Both the position numbers and the translations under genes were made by a program. The notes below the pieces were generated by a model that searched no databases, was not told where the DNA came from, and was given only the letters and a program-made list of their open reading frames with translations. From Microbacterium sp. Marseille-Q6648 (GTDB lineage Bacteria > Actinomycetota > Actinomycetes > Actinomycetales > Microbacteriaceae), in assembly GCF_943181415.1 (NCBI RefSeq), contig NZ_CALPBZ010000001.1:62001-126000 (forward strand): a DNA stretch of 64,000 bases, read 5' to 3'. Of the stretch, positions 26,916 through 36,729 are shown piece after piece; the first letter of the stretch is position 1, and the number at the start of each line of letters is the position of its first letter.

Positions 26916-28445
26916 TCACACATCCTCCGGTTCGCGGTCTCGGGAGAGCAGGAAGGCCGGCACGCACGCCACCGCGAGCAGGGCAAGGGCGTAGGGCGCC
27001 GCGGCACCGTACGCCGCGACATCGGTGCGCGACCACAGCTCGGTCGCGAGGGTGTCGGTGCCGGTGGGGCGCAGGAGCAGCGTCGCCGGCAGCTCCTTCA
27101 TCGCCGTGACCGCGACCAGGAGCGCGGCGGCGAGGACGCCCGGGCGTGCCAGGCGGACGGTGACCTGCCACCACGTCGCCATGGCCGTGCGGCCGAGCGT
27201 GCGCGAGAGGTCTTCGAGGCTCGGGGGCACCAGCGCAATGGCGCTGCGGACGCCGCCGAGTGCTTTCGGGAGGAACATCACGCCGTATCCGAACGCCAGC
27301 ACGAGAGCGCTCTGGTACCACCAGGGCACGACCGTCAGCGAGAACGACACCAGCGACAGTCCGACGACGACGCCCGGGATGCCGAGGGGGAGGAGGGCGG
27401 CGACCTCGGCGGCGCGCACGCCCCGGCCGCGGTATCGTGCCACGATCGCGCCGACCGGGAGCGCGAGCAGGACCGCGATCGCCGCACCGGCTCCTGCGAA
27501 GGAGAGGGTCCCGATCAGGGCCGAGGCGAACTCGCCGGGATCGAACGCCCGCAGGCTCGAGGCGTCGAGGGCGCGCGCGACGAGGATGACCGAGGGGACG
27601 CCGGCCGCGAGGGTCGCCGGTAGCGCCAGCACCGCGAGTCCGGCCGGAAGGAGGGCGCGAAGACGTACGGGGGCGCTGCGCGCACCGGTGGATGCCGGAA
27701 CCGCCGCCCGCCGGCGCAGCAGCTGCTCGGCCACGACGACCACGAGAGCGATCAGCACCAGCACGCTCGAGAGCACGAGGGCGTAGTCGCGGTCGAAGCT
27801 CGCCCCGAACGCCTGATGGATCGCCGTCGTCAGCACCGGGAAGCGGAAGAGGGCGACTCCGCCGAAGTCGCTGAGGGTGTAGAGGAAGGTGAGGAGCGCG
27901 CCGACCGACACGGCCGGCGCGATCTGCGGCCACGTGCCGGCGAAGAAGGCGGCCACCGGTGGGCGGCCCAGGGTGCGGGCGAGATCGTCGAACCTCGTCG
28001 ACGCCGAGCGCATCGCCGCGGCGGTCGGCAGCGTCACGTACGGCACGCACACGCAGGTCAGCACGAACCACGAGGCCCAGAAGCCCTGCATCTGGGGAAG
28101 CGCGGCGAGCCAGCCGTAGGCCGCCAGGTAGGACGGCACGGCGAGGGGGAGGGCGGCCAGCGCGGCCCACACCGGCCGCGCGGGCAGCGCCGCCCTCGAC
28201 AGCAGCCACGCCCCGGGCACCCCGATCACGACCGCGGCCGCAGTGACGGCTCCCGCGAGCAGGAGCGAGTTCCCGACGAGCTCGGGAACCCTCGGCCGCA
28301 GCAGAGCCTCGGCGATCTGGTCACCGCCGGCCCCCGCGATCCGAACGACGAGGTACAGCAGAGGCACCGCCGCCAGGACGCACGCGACGGCCGCCGCCGC
28401 CCACAGGGCGGTCGGCGGCCGTCGCGTCGCGGTCTGGTCGGCCAC
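26916..28445 (-). CDS. Iron(III) ABC importer, fused double-domain permease (FbpB-like)
   Basis: A 509-residue permease with about twelve membrane segments, made of two MetI-type domains in one chain, the FbpB/SfuB layout. Each half has its own coupling loop: DLARTLGRPPVAAFFAGTWP near residue 155 and DLSRTLGRTAMATWWQVTV near residue 415. No separate second permease gene is therefore needed. It lies 41 bases downstream of the binding-protein gene in the same operon. Confidence 0.9.
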   Translation of the reverse strand: MADQTATRRPPTALWAAAAVACVLAAVPLLYLVVRIAGAGGDQIAEALLRPRVPELVGNSLLLAGAVTAAAVVIGVPGAWLLSRAALPARPVWAALAALPLAVPSYLAAYGWLAALPQMQGFWASWFVLTCVCVPYVTLPTAAAMRSASTRFDDLARTLGRPPVAAFFAGTWPQIAPAVSVGALLTFLYTLSDFGGVALFRFPVLTTAIHQAFGASFDRDYALVLSSVLVLIALVVVVAEQLLRRRAAVPASTGARSAPVRLRALLPAGLAVLALPATLAAGVPSVILVARALDASSLRAFDPGEFASALIGTLSFAGAGAAIAVLLALPVGAIVARYRGRGVRAAEVAALLPLGIPGVVVGLSLVSFSLTVVPWWYQSALVLAFGYGVMFLPKALGGVRSAIALVPPSLEDLSRTLGRTAMATWWQVTVRLARPGVLAAALLVAVTAMKELPATLLLRPTGTDTLATELWSRTDVAAYGAAAPYALALLAVACVPAFLLSRDREPEDV

Positions 28446-28486
28446 GGTCGGTCAGTCGCAGGTCATGGGGTGCCGCTCGTTCGGAC

Positions 28487-29521
28487 TCAGAGGAGTCCGG
28501 CGCGCGCGAGGAGCTCCTGCGACTCGGCGACCGATTCGAGGTCGCTGAGATCCAGCTCGGGGTTCACCAGCGAATCCAGCGCCGGGAGACCTTCCGGCGC
28601 CTCGATGCCCGGCAGCAGGGGGTACTCGAAGGTCTGCTCCACGAAGTACTGCTGACCCGCCTCCGAGACGAGGTACTCCACGAGCGCCAGGGCGTCCGGG
28701 TCACCCTCGGCGCCCGCGAGGATCGCGGCGCCCGTGACGTTGACGATTCCGCCGGGGTCGCCCGGCAGGAACTTCAACTGGGCACGCATCGCGTCCTCGC
28801 CCTGCTCGGCCGCCCGCTGGTACCAGTAGTAGTGGTTGATGAGGGCGACATCGAGCTGACCCGCGTTCACCAGGTCGAGGGTCGCGCCGTTGCTCTCGGT
28901 GATGACCGGATCGTTCGCCGCCATGGCCGAGGCCCACTCCTCGGCCGCCTCGTCGCCGTCCAGCACGCGCAGAGCGGTGATGAACGACTGGAAGCTGGCG
29001 TTTCCGGGCGGGAAGCCCACGCGGCCGGCCCACTCCTCCTCGGTGAAGTCGCGCACCGAGTCGGGCACGTCCGACTCGTCGAGCGTCTCGGCGTCGTACG
29101 CGATGACGCGGGCGCGGCCGGTCACCCCGATCCAGCTGTCGTCCTGCGAGGTGAAGCCGGCCGGGATGAGGTCCGCGAGATCGGCCGGCACGGGGGAGGT
29201 GAGGCCGGCGTCCGCGACGGCGCCGAGGGCGCCCGCGTCCTGCGAGAGGAAGACGTCGGCGGGAGTGCGATCGCCTTCTTCGAGCAGCAGCGCCGTCAGT
29301 TCGGAGGTGCCGGCGTAGCGGACCTCCACCTCGATGCCCGTGTCGGCGGTGAACTGCTCGATGAGGGGGGCGATGAGCTCCTCATCGCGCCCCGCATAGA
29401 GGGTGACCTCGCCGTCGGATTCGGCGCTGGCGGCGGGTTCGGGGGTCGTGGCCGCCGTGCAGCCCGAGAGCAGGACGGCCGATAGGAGGGTGGCGGGGAT
29501 CAGGACGCGGGGCATGCGCAT
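28487..29521 (-). CDS. Iron(III)-binding lipoprotein (FbpA/FutA-like)
   Basis: A 344-residue extracellular binding protein. Signal peptide with lipobox LLSGC (Cys about 20), then the FbpA fold: VTLYAGRDEELIAPLIEQFTADTGIEVEVRYAGT, PADVFLSQDAGALG, and the paired tyrosines in INHYYWYQRA that coordinate ferric iron in this family. The start at 29521 has GGAG 7 bases upstream; an upstream in-frame ATG at 29611 would place 30 non-signal residues first and lies beyond the iron box. First gene of the operon, as fits a DtxR-controlled transporter. Confidence 0.9.
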   Translation of the reverse strand: MRMPRVLIPATLLSAVLLSGCTAATTPEPAASAESDGEVTLYAGRDEELIAPLIEQFTADTGIEVEVRYAGTSELTALLLEEGDRTPADVFLSQDAGALGAVADAGLTSPVPADLADLIPAGFTSQDDSWIGVTGRARVIAYDAETLDESDVPDSVRDFTEEEWAGRVGFPPGNASFQSFITALRVLDGDEAAEEWASAMAANDPVITESNGATLDLVNAGQLDVALINHYYWYQRAAEQGEDAMRAQLKFLPGDPGGIVNVTGAAILAGAEGDPDALALVEYLVSEAGQQYFVEQTFEYPLLPGIEAPEGLPALDSLVNPELDLSDLESVAESQELLARAGLL

Positions 29522-29570
29522 GTCAGGACTCCGGGGGAGGAGGAACGGGGGGATGCCGCGGTGCACGCGA

Positions 29571-29589
29571 CAAGGTAAGGCGAACCTAA
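29571..29589. promoter_or_regulatory. DtxR/IdeR-type iron box
   Basis: CAAGGTAAGGCGAACCTAA matches the IdeR/DtxR consensus (TTAGGTTAGGCTAACCTAA) at 15 of 19 positions by direct comparison. It lies about 50 bases upstream of the binding-protein start codon. Iron-loaded DtxR/IdeR would repress the importer; this is inference from the known regulon. Confidence 0.8.
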
Positions 29590-29654
29590 CCTGTGCGGCC
29601 GTCGAACGCAAAAGCGGACGTCATTCGCCGACAGGCGGCGTCATGCGGCATCGG

Positions 29655-29660
29655 TAGACT
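29655..29660 (+). promoter_or_regulatory. -10 element of pheS
   Basis: TAGACT, 8 bases before GTG 29669; predicts a leaderless pheS message. The pheST operon here has no long leader, so T-box or attenuator control is not visible. Confidence 0.55.
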
Positions 29661-29668
29661 CGACTCTC

Positions 29669-30709
29669 GTGTCCGACGCTCCCGAAATCACCCCCGACGC
29701 GGTCTCCGCGGCCGTCGCCGACGCCCTCGCGGCGATCGCCGGCGCGGGCGACACCGCCGCTCTCAAGGCCGTCCGCTCCGCCCACACCGCCGAGGGCTCG
29801 CCCCTGGCGGCTCTGAACGCCCGCATGCGCGACGTGCCGAAGGAGCGCAAGGCGGAATTCGGCAAGCTCGTCGGGCAGGCCCGCGCTGAGGTGAACCAGG
29901 CGCTCGCCGCACGGGAGGAGGCGCTCGCCGCAGCCGAGACGGCCGCCAAGCTCGAGGCGGAGCGGGTCGACATCACCGCGCTCGCCCAGCGCGCGAGGGT
30001 GGGGGCGCGGCATCCGCTCACCCTGCTGCAAGACCAGATCGGCGACATCTTCACCGGCATGGGCTGGGAGGTCGCGGAAGGGCCCGAGCTCGAGCACGAG
30101 TGGTTCAACTTCGACGCCCTGAACCTCGACGAGGACCACCCGGCGCGGCAGATGCAGGACACGTTCTACGTCGACCCGGTCGCGCGACACCTGGTGATGC
30201 GCACGCACACCAGCCCGGTGCAGGTGCGTTCGATGCTGGAGCGCGACCTGCCGATCTACATCGTCTGCCCGGGCCGGGCCTATCGCACCGACGAGTTCGA
30301 CGCGACCCACCTGCCCGTGTTCAGCCAGTTCGAGGGCCTCGTCATCGACAAGGGCATCACGATGGCCCACCTCAAGGGCACACTCGATCACGTCGCCCGG
30401 GCTCTCTTCGGCGCCGAGGCCAAGACGCGGTTCCGGACCAACTTCTTCCCCTTCACCGAGCCGTCGGCCGAACTCGACCTCTGGCACCCCACCTTCAAGG
30501 GGGGCGCGCGCTGGATCGAGTGGGGCGGATGCGGAATGGTGAACCCGAACGTGCTGCGCGCGGCGGGGATCGATCCCGAGGAGTACTCGGGCTTCGCCTT
30601 CGGGATGGGGATCGAGCGGACGCTGATGTTCCGCTCGGACGTGCAGGACATGCGCGACATGGCCGAGGGCGATGTGCGCTTCAGCGAGCAGTTCGGATTG
30701 GTGGTCTGA
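29669..30709 (+). CDS. pheS: Phenylalanyl-tRNA synthetase alpha subunit
   Basis: Catalytic subunit of the alpha2-beta2 enzyme, 346 residues. The N-terminal coiled-coil arm spans residues 1-100. Class II motifs follow: motif 1 region HPLTLLQDQI, motif 2 GRAYRTDEFDATHLPVFSQFEG, phenylalanine-site FFPFTEPSAELD, and motif 3 FGMGIERTLMFR. Stop and pheT start overlap (TGATG). Confidence 0.97.
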   Translation: MSDAPEITPDAVSAAVADALAAIAGAGDTAALKAVRSAHTAEGSPLAALNARMRDVPKERKAEFGKLVGQARAEVNQALAAREEALAAAETAAKLEAERVDITALAQRARVGARHPLTLLQDQIGDIFTGMGWEVAEGPELEHEWFNFDALNLDEDHPARQMQDTFYVDPVARHLVMRTHTSPVQVRSMLERDLPIYIVCPGRAYRTDEFDATHLPVFSQFEGLVIDKGITMAHLKGTLDHVARALFGAEAKTRFRTNFFPFTEPSAELDLWHPTFKGGARWIEWGGCGMVNPNVLRAAGIDPEEYSGFAFGMGIERTLMFRSDVQDMRDMAEGDVRFSEQFGLVV

Positions 30710-33210
30710 TGCGCGTCCCGCTTTCGTGGCTGCGTGAGTTCGTCGACGTCCCCGAGGGCGCCACGCCCGAGGACGTCCTCGCGGCGCTGGTGTCTGTCGG
30801 CTTCGAAGAGGAGGACGTCCACCACTTCGACCTGACCGGCCCGATCGTCGTCGGCGAGGTCGTGAGCTTCGTCGAGGAGCCGCAGTCCAACGGCAAGACC
30901 ATCCGGTGGTGCCAGGTCGACGTGGGCGAGGGCGAGTCCCGCGGCGTCGTGTGCGGCGCGCGCAACTTCTTCGCCGGCGACAAGGTCGTGGTGACCCTCC
31001 CCGGCGCCGTGCTGCCGGGGCCGTTCCCGATCGCGGCCCGCAAGACGTACGGTCACGTCTCGGACGGCATGATCGCGTCGGCCAAGGAACTGGGACTCGG
31101 CGACGAGCACAGCGGCATCCTGCGGCTGGTCGAGCTCGGCATCGACGCCCCGGTGGGCACCGACGCGATCGCGCTGCTGGGCCTGGACGACGTCGCCGTC
31201 GACGTGAACGTCACCCCCGACCGCGGCTACGCGCTCTCGATCCGCGGCATCGCACGGGAGTACTCCCACGCCACCGGCGCGGCGTTCCGCGACCCGGGCC
31301 TGCGTCCGACGGCCGACGTCGCGGCCGGAACCGGCTTCCCGGTCGTCGTCGACGACGTCGCGCCGATCCGAGGCCGGGTCGGGGCGAGCGAGTTCGTCGT
31401 GCGGGTCGTGCGCGACGTCGACCCGGGCAAGCCCACCCCCGCGTGGATGACCGCGCGACTGGCGCTGGCCGGCATCCGATCGCTCGGCATCCTCATCGAC
31501 ATCACCAACTACGTGATGCTCGAGCTCGGCAACCCGATCCACGGGTACGACCTCGACACGCTCACCGGGGGCATCACCGTGCGTCGTGCCGTCGCCGGCG
31601 AGAAGCTCGAGACCCTCGACGGCAAGGTCCGCACCCTGCACACCGACGACCTGCTCATCACCGACGGGTCCGGACCCATCGGCCTCGCGGGCGTCATGGG
31701 CGGGGGCCCGACCGAGATGAGCGCCGCCACGCGCAACGTCCTCATCGAGGCGGCGATCTTCGACACCGTCTCGATCGCCCGCACCGCCCGCCGTCACCGA
31801 CTGCCGAGCGAGGCATCCCGCCGCTTCGAGCGCGGCGTCGACCCGGCGATCCCGTTCGTCGCCGCTCGACGCGTGGCCGACCTGATGGTGCAGTACGCCG
31901 GCGGCACGAGCGACGACGCCTTCGGAGGATCGCTCGGCACCGAGGTGCGCCGCACGGTCATCGACCTGCCCGCAGGGTTCGTCGCGAAGCTGATCGGCGT
32001 GGACTACAGCGCGGCGCAGGTGCGCGGCGCGCTGGAGATGATCGGCTGCGACGTCGACCCCGCCGGCGACGTGTGGCGCGTGACCGCCCCGACATGGCGC
32101 CCCGACCTCACCGACAAGTGGACGCTCGCCGAAGAGGTGGCGCGCATCGACGGGCTCGACAAGGTGCCCTCGGTGCTGCCGGTGCCGCCGTCGGGCCGCG
32201 GATTCACCGCCGCCCAGCACGGTCGCCGTCGGGTGGCGAACGCGCTCGCCGCGGCGGGCTTCGTCGAGACGCCGTCGTTCCCGTTCACCACCGAACAGCA
32301 GAACGACCTGCACGGCTCCGCCTCCGGCGACCATCTGCCCAGCGTCAAGCTCGCCAATCCGCTCGACGGCCAGGCGCCGTTCCTGCGCCGCTCGCTGATC
32401 CCCGGGATGCTGCAGGTCTCTCACCGCAACGTCTCACGCGGCCTCACCGACCTCGCCCTGTTCGAGACCGGCGCGGTCTTCCTGCCGGAGCCGGGCGTGT
32501 CGTACGGCACGCCGTTCGTGCCGCCGCTGGCGGTGCGTCCGGATGCCGCGACCCTGGCCGAGCTCGACGACGCCATCCCGCCCCAGCCGCGCCACGTCGC
32601 CGTGCTGCTGACCGGCAACCGCGTCGCCAAGCAGCCCGGCCAGCCCGCCGAGGCCGCCGATGTCGCCGACGCCCTCGACGCCGTCCGCACGATCGCTTCG
32701 GCGGCCGGCGTCGCCGTCGACGTCGTCCAGGGGCGGCGCGCCGCGCTGCACCCGGGACGCACCGGCGTGATCACGGTCGCCGGCGAAGAGGTCGGCTACG
32801 TCGGCGAGCTGCTGCCCGCCGTCGCCGAGGCTGCGGACCTCCCGGGCCGTGTCGTCGTGGCCGAGCTCGACCTCGACCGGCTGCTCGCGCTGGCCGGAGA
32901 CCGGGTCGTCGCGGCATCCCTCTCGGGATTCCCGGCCGCCACGCAGGACGTCTCGCTCGTCGTCGACGCCGCCGTGCCGGCCGCCGAGGTGCGCGCGGCG
33001 CTGCGAGACGGCGCCGGCCCGCTGCTGGAGTCGCTGCGGCTCGTCGACGACTACCGCGGGACGGGTCTGCCGGACGGCGCGAAGAGCCTCACCTTCGCGC
33101 TGCGCTTCCGCGCCGACGACCGCACGCTCACCGCCGCGGAGGCCTCGGACGCCAAGTTCGCCGGCGTCGCCGTCGCGCAGGAGCGTTTCGGCGCCACCCT
33201 GCGCGAGTAA
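30709..33210 (+). CDS. pheT: Phenylalanyl-tRNA synthetase beta subunit
   Basis: An 833-residue subunit: start MRVPLSWLREFVDVP, an OB-fold tRNA-binding domain (residues 40-155, VCGARNF), B3/B4 editing domain (about 215-395), B5 domain (DLPAGFVAKLIGV), the catalytic-like core (FTTEQQNDLHG, NPLDGQAPFLRRSL), and the C-terminal FDX-ACB anticodon-binding domain (SGFPAATQDVSLVVDA). All expected parts are present. Confidence 0.97.
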   Translation: MRVPLSWLREFVDVPEGATPEDVLAALVSVGFEEEDVHHFDLTGPIVVGEVVSFVEEPQSNGKTIRWCQVDVGEGESRGVVCGARNFFAGDKVVVTLPGAVLPGPFPIAARKTYGHVSDGMIASAKELGLGDEHSGILRLVELGIDAPVGTDAIALLGLDDVAVDVNVTPDRGYALSIRGIAREYSHATGAAFRDPGLRPTADVAAGTGFPVVVDDVAPIRGRVGASEFVVRVVRDVDPGKPTPAWMTARLALAGIRSLGILIDITNYVMLELGNPIHGYDLDTLTGGITVRRAVAGEKLETLDGKVRTLHTDDLLITDGSGPIGLAGVMGGGPTEMSAATRNVLIEAAIFDTVSIARTARRHRLPSEASRRFERGVDPAIPFVAARRVADLMVQYAGGTSDDAFGGSLGTEVRRTVIDLPAGFVAKLIGVDYSAAQVRGALEMIGCDVDPAGDVWRVTAPTWRPDLTDKWTLAEEVARIDGLDKVPSVLPVPPSGRGFTAAQHGRRRVANALAAAGFVETPSFPFTTEQQNDLHGSASGDHLPSVKLANPLDGQAPFLRRSLIPGMLQVSHRNVSRGLTDLALFETGAVFLPEPGVSYGTPFVPPLAVRPDAATLAELDDAIPPQPRHVAVLLTGNRVAKQPGQPAEAADVADALDAVRTIASAAGVAVDVVQGRRAALHPGRTGVITVAGEEVGYVGELLPAVAEAADLPGRVVVAELDLDRLLALAGDRVVAASLSGFPAATQDVSLVVDAAVPAAEVRAALRDGAGPLLESLRLVDDYRGTGLPDGAKSLTFALRFRADDRTLTAAEASDAKFAGVAVAQERFGATLRE

Positions 33211-33248
33211 GCAGCGCCGCGGCGCCGGCGCGCGGGCAGACTGGGCGC

Positions 33249-34235
33249 ATGACGGATGTGCTCGTGCTCGGCGGAACGGGATGGGTCAGCGGCCGCGTCG
33301 CCGCGGAATGGCTGCGGCGGGGCGCCCGCGTGACGTGCGTCGGACGCGGGTCGCGGCCGGCACCTGCGGGTGCGGCCCTGCACATCGCCGACCGCGACGA
33401 CCCCCGTGCGTACGACGTGCTCGCGACGGGCGAGTGGGACGAGGTGGTCGACGTGTCGTCCGAGCCGGCGCACGTCGCGGGGGCCCTCGCGATGCTCGCC
33501 GGGAGGACGCGGCACTGGACCTACGTCTCCTCGGTCTCGGTGTACGCCGCGGCCGACCGCGTCGGCGACGACGAGAGCGCCGAGCTGGTCGCTCCGGCGG
33601 CCCCCGGCGAGGCCGCGGAATACCCCCGGGCCAAAGCGGCCGCCGAGGATGCGGTGCACGAAGCCCTCGCCGATCGAGCGGCGGTGATTCGACCGGGCCT
33701 CATCGTCGGCGACGGCGACCCGACCGATCGCTTCGGCTACTGGGTCGCGCGATTCGCCCTCGCCGGCGAGGGGCCGGTGCTGGTGCCGGCGGGCGATCGC
33801 CGATCCCAGGTCATCGACGTCGCCGATCTGACCGACTTCGTCGTGGGTGCCGGTGGCCGCGGGTGGGTGGGCGAGGTCGACGCCGTCGGTCCGTCGACGC
33901 CGCTGCGTGACGTCATCGACGACGCGCGACGCGTCGCGGGACACACCGGCGCCGTCGTCGCGGCATCCGATGCCGATCTGCTCGCGCACGACGTCGCCTA
34001 CTGGGCGGGGCCGCGGTCTCTGCCGCTGTGGATCCCGTCCGAGATGACCGGATTCGCCACCCGCCTCGGCGAGCGGTATCGGCGAGCCGGTGGCCGCACC
34101 CGGCCGCTCGAGACCACCCTCGCCGAGGTCCTCGCCGACGAACGGGCCCGCGGGCTCGAACGCGAGCGCCGTGCCGGACTCGCTCGCGCGGACGAGCTCG
34201 CGATCATCGCCGCCCTCGGCGCCCGGATCACGTGA
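33249..34235 (+). CDS. NAD-dependent epimerase/reductase family protein
   Basis: A 328-residue extended short-chain dehydrogenase. The Rossmann start is VLVLGGTGWVSG (GxxGxxG type), then SSVSVYA for the catalytic Ser region and YPRAKAAAE supplying the Tyr-x-x-x-Lys pair. The fold is complete but the substrate is unknown; plant chloroplast-stem-loop-binding-like reductases have a similar layout. CAGACT lies 6 bases before the ATG, a slightly off-consensus -10 box. The stop codon lies inside the first CACGTG of the repeat cluster that follows. Confidence 0.8.
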   Translation: MTDVLVLGGTGWVSGRVAAEWLRRGARVTCVGRGSRPAPAGAALHIADRDDPRAYDVLATGEWDEVVDVSSEPAHVAGALAMLAGRTRHWTYVSSVSVYAAADRVGDDESAELVAPAAPGEAAEYPRAKAAAEDAVHEALADRAAVIRPGLIVGDGDPTDRFGYWVARFALAGEGPVLVPAGDRRSQVIDVADLTDFVVGAGGRGWVGEVDAVGPSTPLRDVIDDARRVAGHTGAVVAASDADLLAHDVAYWAGPRSLPLWIPSEMTGFATRLGERYRRAGGRTRPLETTLAEVLADERARGLERERRAGLARADELAIIAALGARIT

Positions 34236-34300
34236 TCTGGCCGAGAGCACGTGTTGCTCGCGCGCGCAGCGTGTGCGCTGGGTGAGAACACGTGATCTGG
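34229..34300 (+). repeat. CACGTG repeat cluster downstream of the epimerase gene
   Basis: CACGTG occurs at 34229, 34248 and 34289. The 12-mer CACGTGATCTGG is repeated exactly at 34229-34240 and 34289-34300 (60 bases apart), and GAGAGCACGTG (34243) and GAGAACACGTG (34284) are near copies. It lies at the start of the 293-base gap before argC. It could be a dispersed intergenic repeat unit or a regulator-binding array; I cannot tell which. Confidence 0.7.
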
Positions 34301-34315
34301 GCACCCGTGGGGGCG

Positions 34316-34528
34316 GGTGACGATTTGCGGATGCCGCAACCGCACGGCTATCGTCGGCGCATGCCGTCGGCGAATCAGGGTCCTGCGCAGCTCGCTCCGA
34401 GCTCCGTTCCCGTGCGCCGACGCCGTCTGGGCGGGCGCCGACTCTAGGCGACCCTGCGGGTCCGTCGAGGGCCGTCGCGCGGGCGTCGCCGTCTCCGGCC
34501 CGAACACCCAGACTCTAAGGTGGAACCC
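34316..34528 (+). promoter_or_regulatory. Upstream region and promoter of argC
   Basis: No gene is seen here. Features: a perfect inverted repeat TTGCGG-ATG-CCGCAA (34325-34339), a possible operator, and the -10 box TAAGGT (34516-34521) 7 bases before ATG 34529, giving a leaderless argC. I see no clear ArgR box, and argR is not in this cluster. Confidence 0.5.
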
Positions 34529-35575
34529 ATGACCTATTCGGTCGCCGTCTCCGGCGCATCCGGCTATGCGGGCGGTGAGATCCTGCGGATCCTCGCCGGT
34601 CATCCCGACGTCGAGATCCGCACCGTCACCGCGCACTCCAACGCCGGTCAGCCGCTCATCGAACACCAGCCGCACCTGCGCTCGCTCGCGCACCTGACGC
34701 TGCAGGACACCACGCCCGAGATCCTGTCGGGTCACGACGTCGTCTTCCTGGCGCTTCCGCACGGCCAGTCGGGACAGTACACCGAGGCGCTCGGCGACAC
34801 CCCGCTCGTCATCGACGCCGGCGCCGACCACCGGCTGACGTCGTCCGACGCGTGGGCGGCGTTCTACGGCGGCGCCTTCCACGACCCGTGGACCTACGGC
34901 GTGCCCGAGCTCCCCACCGCCGGCGGGACGCAGCGCGCGAACCTCGTCGGCACGCGCCGCATCGCCGCTCCGGGCTGCAACGCCTCGACGGTGAGTCTCA
35001 GCCTCGCGCCCGGCGTCGCCGCGGGCGTCATCGACCCCGGCGACATCGTCAGCGTGCTCGCCGTCGGGCCGAGCGGGGCCGGCAAGAGCCTCAAGACCAA
35101 CCTCCTGGCCAGCGAGATCCTCGGCACCGCGAACCCGTACGCGGTGGGCGGCAGCCATCGTCACATCCCCGAGATCCGTCAGGCTCTCGTCGCCGCCGGA
35201 GCCACCGGAGACGTGCGCATCTCGTTCACCCCCGTCCTGGTCCCCATGGCGCGGGGCATCCTCGCGACGTCCACGGCCCCGATCGCCGGAGACGCGACGG
35301 ATGCCGAGATCCGCGGTGCATGGGAGGCGGCGTACGGCGACGAGACCTTCGTCCAGCTTCTTCCGGCCGGGCAGTTCCCCCGCACGGCGGACGTCCTCGG
35401 CGCGAACACGGCGCTCATGGGACTCGCGGTCGACCGGGCCGCGGGCCGCGTCGTCGTCGTCACCGCGGTCGACAACCTCGTCAAGGGCACCGCCGGCGCC
35501 GCCATCCAATCCATGAACATCGCGCTGGGTCTTCCCGAAGGCACCGGCCTCACCGTGAACGGAGTCGCCCCGTGA
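34529..35575 (+). CDS. argC: N-acetyl-gamma-glutamyl-phosphate reductase
   Basis: NADPH-dependent reductase, third step of arginine synthesis, 348 residues. Rossmann motif [15 protein letters not shown], catalytic Cys in AAPGCNAST (about residue 151), and [12 protein letters not shown] with the conserved His. ATG 34529 is chosen over GTG 34520 because the latter overlaps the -10 box. First gene of argCJBDF; GTGA overlap with argJ. Confidence 0.96.
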   Translation: MTYSVAVSGASGYAGGEILRILAGHPDVEIRTVTAHSNAGQPLIEHQPHLRSLAHLTLQDTTPEILSGHDVVFLALPHGQSGQYTEALGDTPLVIDAGADHRLTSSDAWAAFYGGAFHDPWTYGVPELPTAGGTQRANLVGTRRIAAPGCNASTVSLSLAPGVAAGVIDPGDIVSVLAVGPSGAGKSLKTNLLASEILGTANPYAVGGSHRHIPEIRQALVAAGATGDVRISFTPVLVPMARGILATSTAPIAGDATDAEIRGAWEAAYGDETFVQLLPAGQFPRTADVLGANTALMGLAVDRAAGRVVVVTAVDNLVKGTAGAAIQSMNIALGLPEGTGLTVNGVAP

Positions 35576-36729
35576 GCGTCACCGCCCCTCAGGGCTTCGA
35601 GGCGGCCGGCGTCGCCGTGGGCCTGAAATCCACCGGCAAGCCCGACGTGGCCGTCGTCGTCAACCGCGGTCCGCTGAAGGTCGCCGCCGCCGTCTTCACG
35701 AGCAACCGGGCCAAGGCCAACCCGATCCTGTGGTCGCAGCAGGTCATGCACGACGGCACCGTCGAGGCGATCGTCCTCAACTCCGGCGGCGCGAACTGCT
35801 TCACCGGACCCTTCGGCTTCCAGACCACGCATCAGACGGCCGAGAAGGCCGCCGAGCTGCTCGCGGTCAGCGCCGGCGACATCCTGGTGTGCTCGACCGG
35901 CCTGATCGGCACCGGTGACGAGGTCTTCCGTGGCAAGGTCCTCGAGGGCACCGAGCGCGGGATCGCCGAGCTGTCCGCAGAAGGCGGCGAGGCGGCATCC
36001 CTGGCCATCATGACCACCGACTCCGTACCGAAGACCAGCGTCCACGACGGCGACGGCTGGAAGATCGGCGGCATGGCCAAAGGCGCCGGGATGCTGGCGC
36101 CCGGACTTGCCACCATGCTCGTCGTCCTCACCACCGATGCCGTCCTCTCCGTCGACGAGGCCGATGCCCACCTGCGTGGCGCGACCCGGGTGAGCTTCGA
36201 CCGTCTCGACTCCGACGGCTGCATGTCGACCAACGACCAGGTGTCGCTGCTGGTCAGCGGCGCCTCGGGGGTGACGCCCGATCCCGACGCCTTCCGCCGC
36301 GCGCTGATCGGGGTCTGCACGGACCTCGCCGTGCAGCTCCAGTCCGATGCCGAGGGGGCGAGCCACGACATCACGATCGAGGTGCGCGGCGCCGCGACCG
36401 AGGACGACGCCGTCGAGGTCGGACGCTCGGTCGCCCGCAACAACCTCTTCAAAGCGGCGATCTTCGGCAACGACCCCAACTGGGGGCGCGTGCTCGCCGC
36501 GATCGGCACCACCGGCGCCGCGTTCGACCCGTACGACGTGGATGTATGGATGAACGGCGTGCGCGTGTGCACCGCGGGCGGGCCGGACCGGCCCCGCGAA
36601 GAGGTCGACCTCACCCCGCGGGCGACGAGCGTGCTCATCGACCTGAGGGTCGGCGCCGAGTCGGCCACCATCTTCACCAACGACCTCACCCACGACTACG
36701 TCCACGAGAACAGCGCCTACTCGTCATGA
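35572..36729 (+). CDS. argJ: Bifunctional ornithine acetyltransferase / N-acetylglutamate synthase
   Basis: Recycles the acetyl group from N-acetylornithine to glutamate. The 385-residue precursor is cleaved by itself at the Thr of [14 protein letters not shown] (about residue 184) into two chains. Other signatures are [22 protein letters not shown] and [13 protein letters not shown]. It allows the cyclic arginine pathway, so argE is not needed. Whether it also makes N-acetylglutamate from acetyl-CoA cannot be read from sequence. Confidence 0.96.
   Translation: MSVTAPQGFEAAGVAVGLKSTGKPDVAVVVNRGPLKVAAAVFTSNRAKANPILWSQQVMHDGTVEAIVLNSGGANCFTGPFGFQTTHQTAEKAAELLAVSAGDILVCSTGLIGTGDEVFRGKVLEGTERGIAELSAEGGEAASLAIMTTDSVPKTSVHDGDGWKIGGMAKGAGMLAPGLATMLVVLTTDAVLSVDEADAHLRGATRVSFDRLDSDGCMSTNDQVSLLVSGASGVTPDPDAFRRALIGVCTDLAVQLQSDAEGASHDITIEVRGAATEDDAVEVGRSVARNNLFKAAIFGNDPNWGRVLAAIGTTGAAFDPYDVDVWMNGVRVCTAGGPDRPREEVDLTPRATSVLIDLRVGAESATIFTNDLTHDYVHENSAYSS

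Noticed and set aside
34316-34528. A gene in the gap upstream of argC
   Set aside because: The small open frames are Arg/Ser-rich without start signals or conservation hints; the interval looks regulatory.
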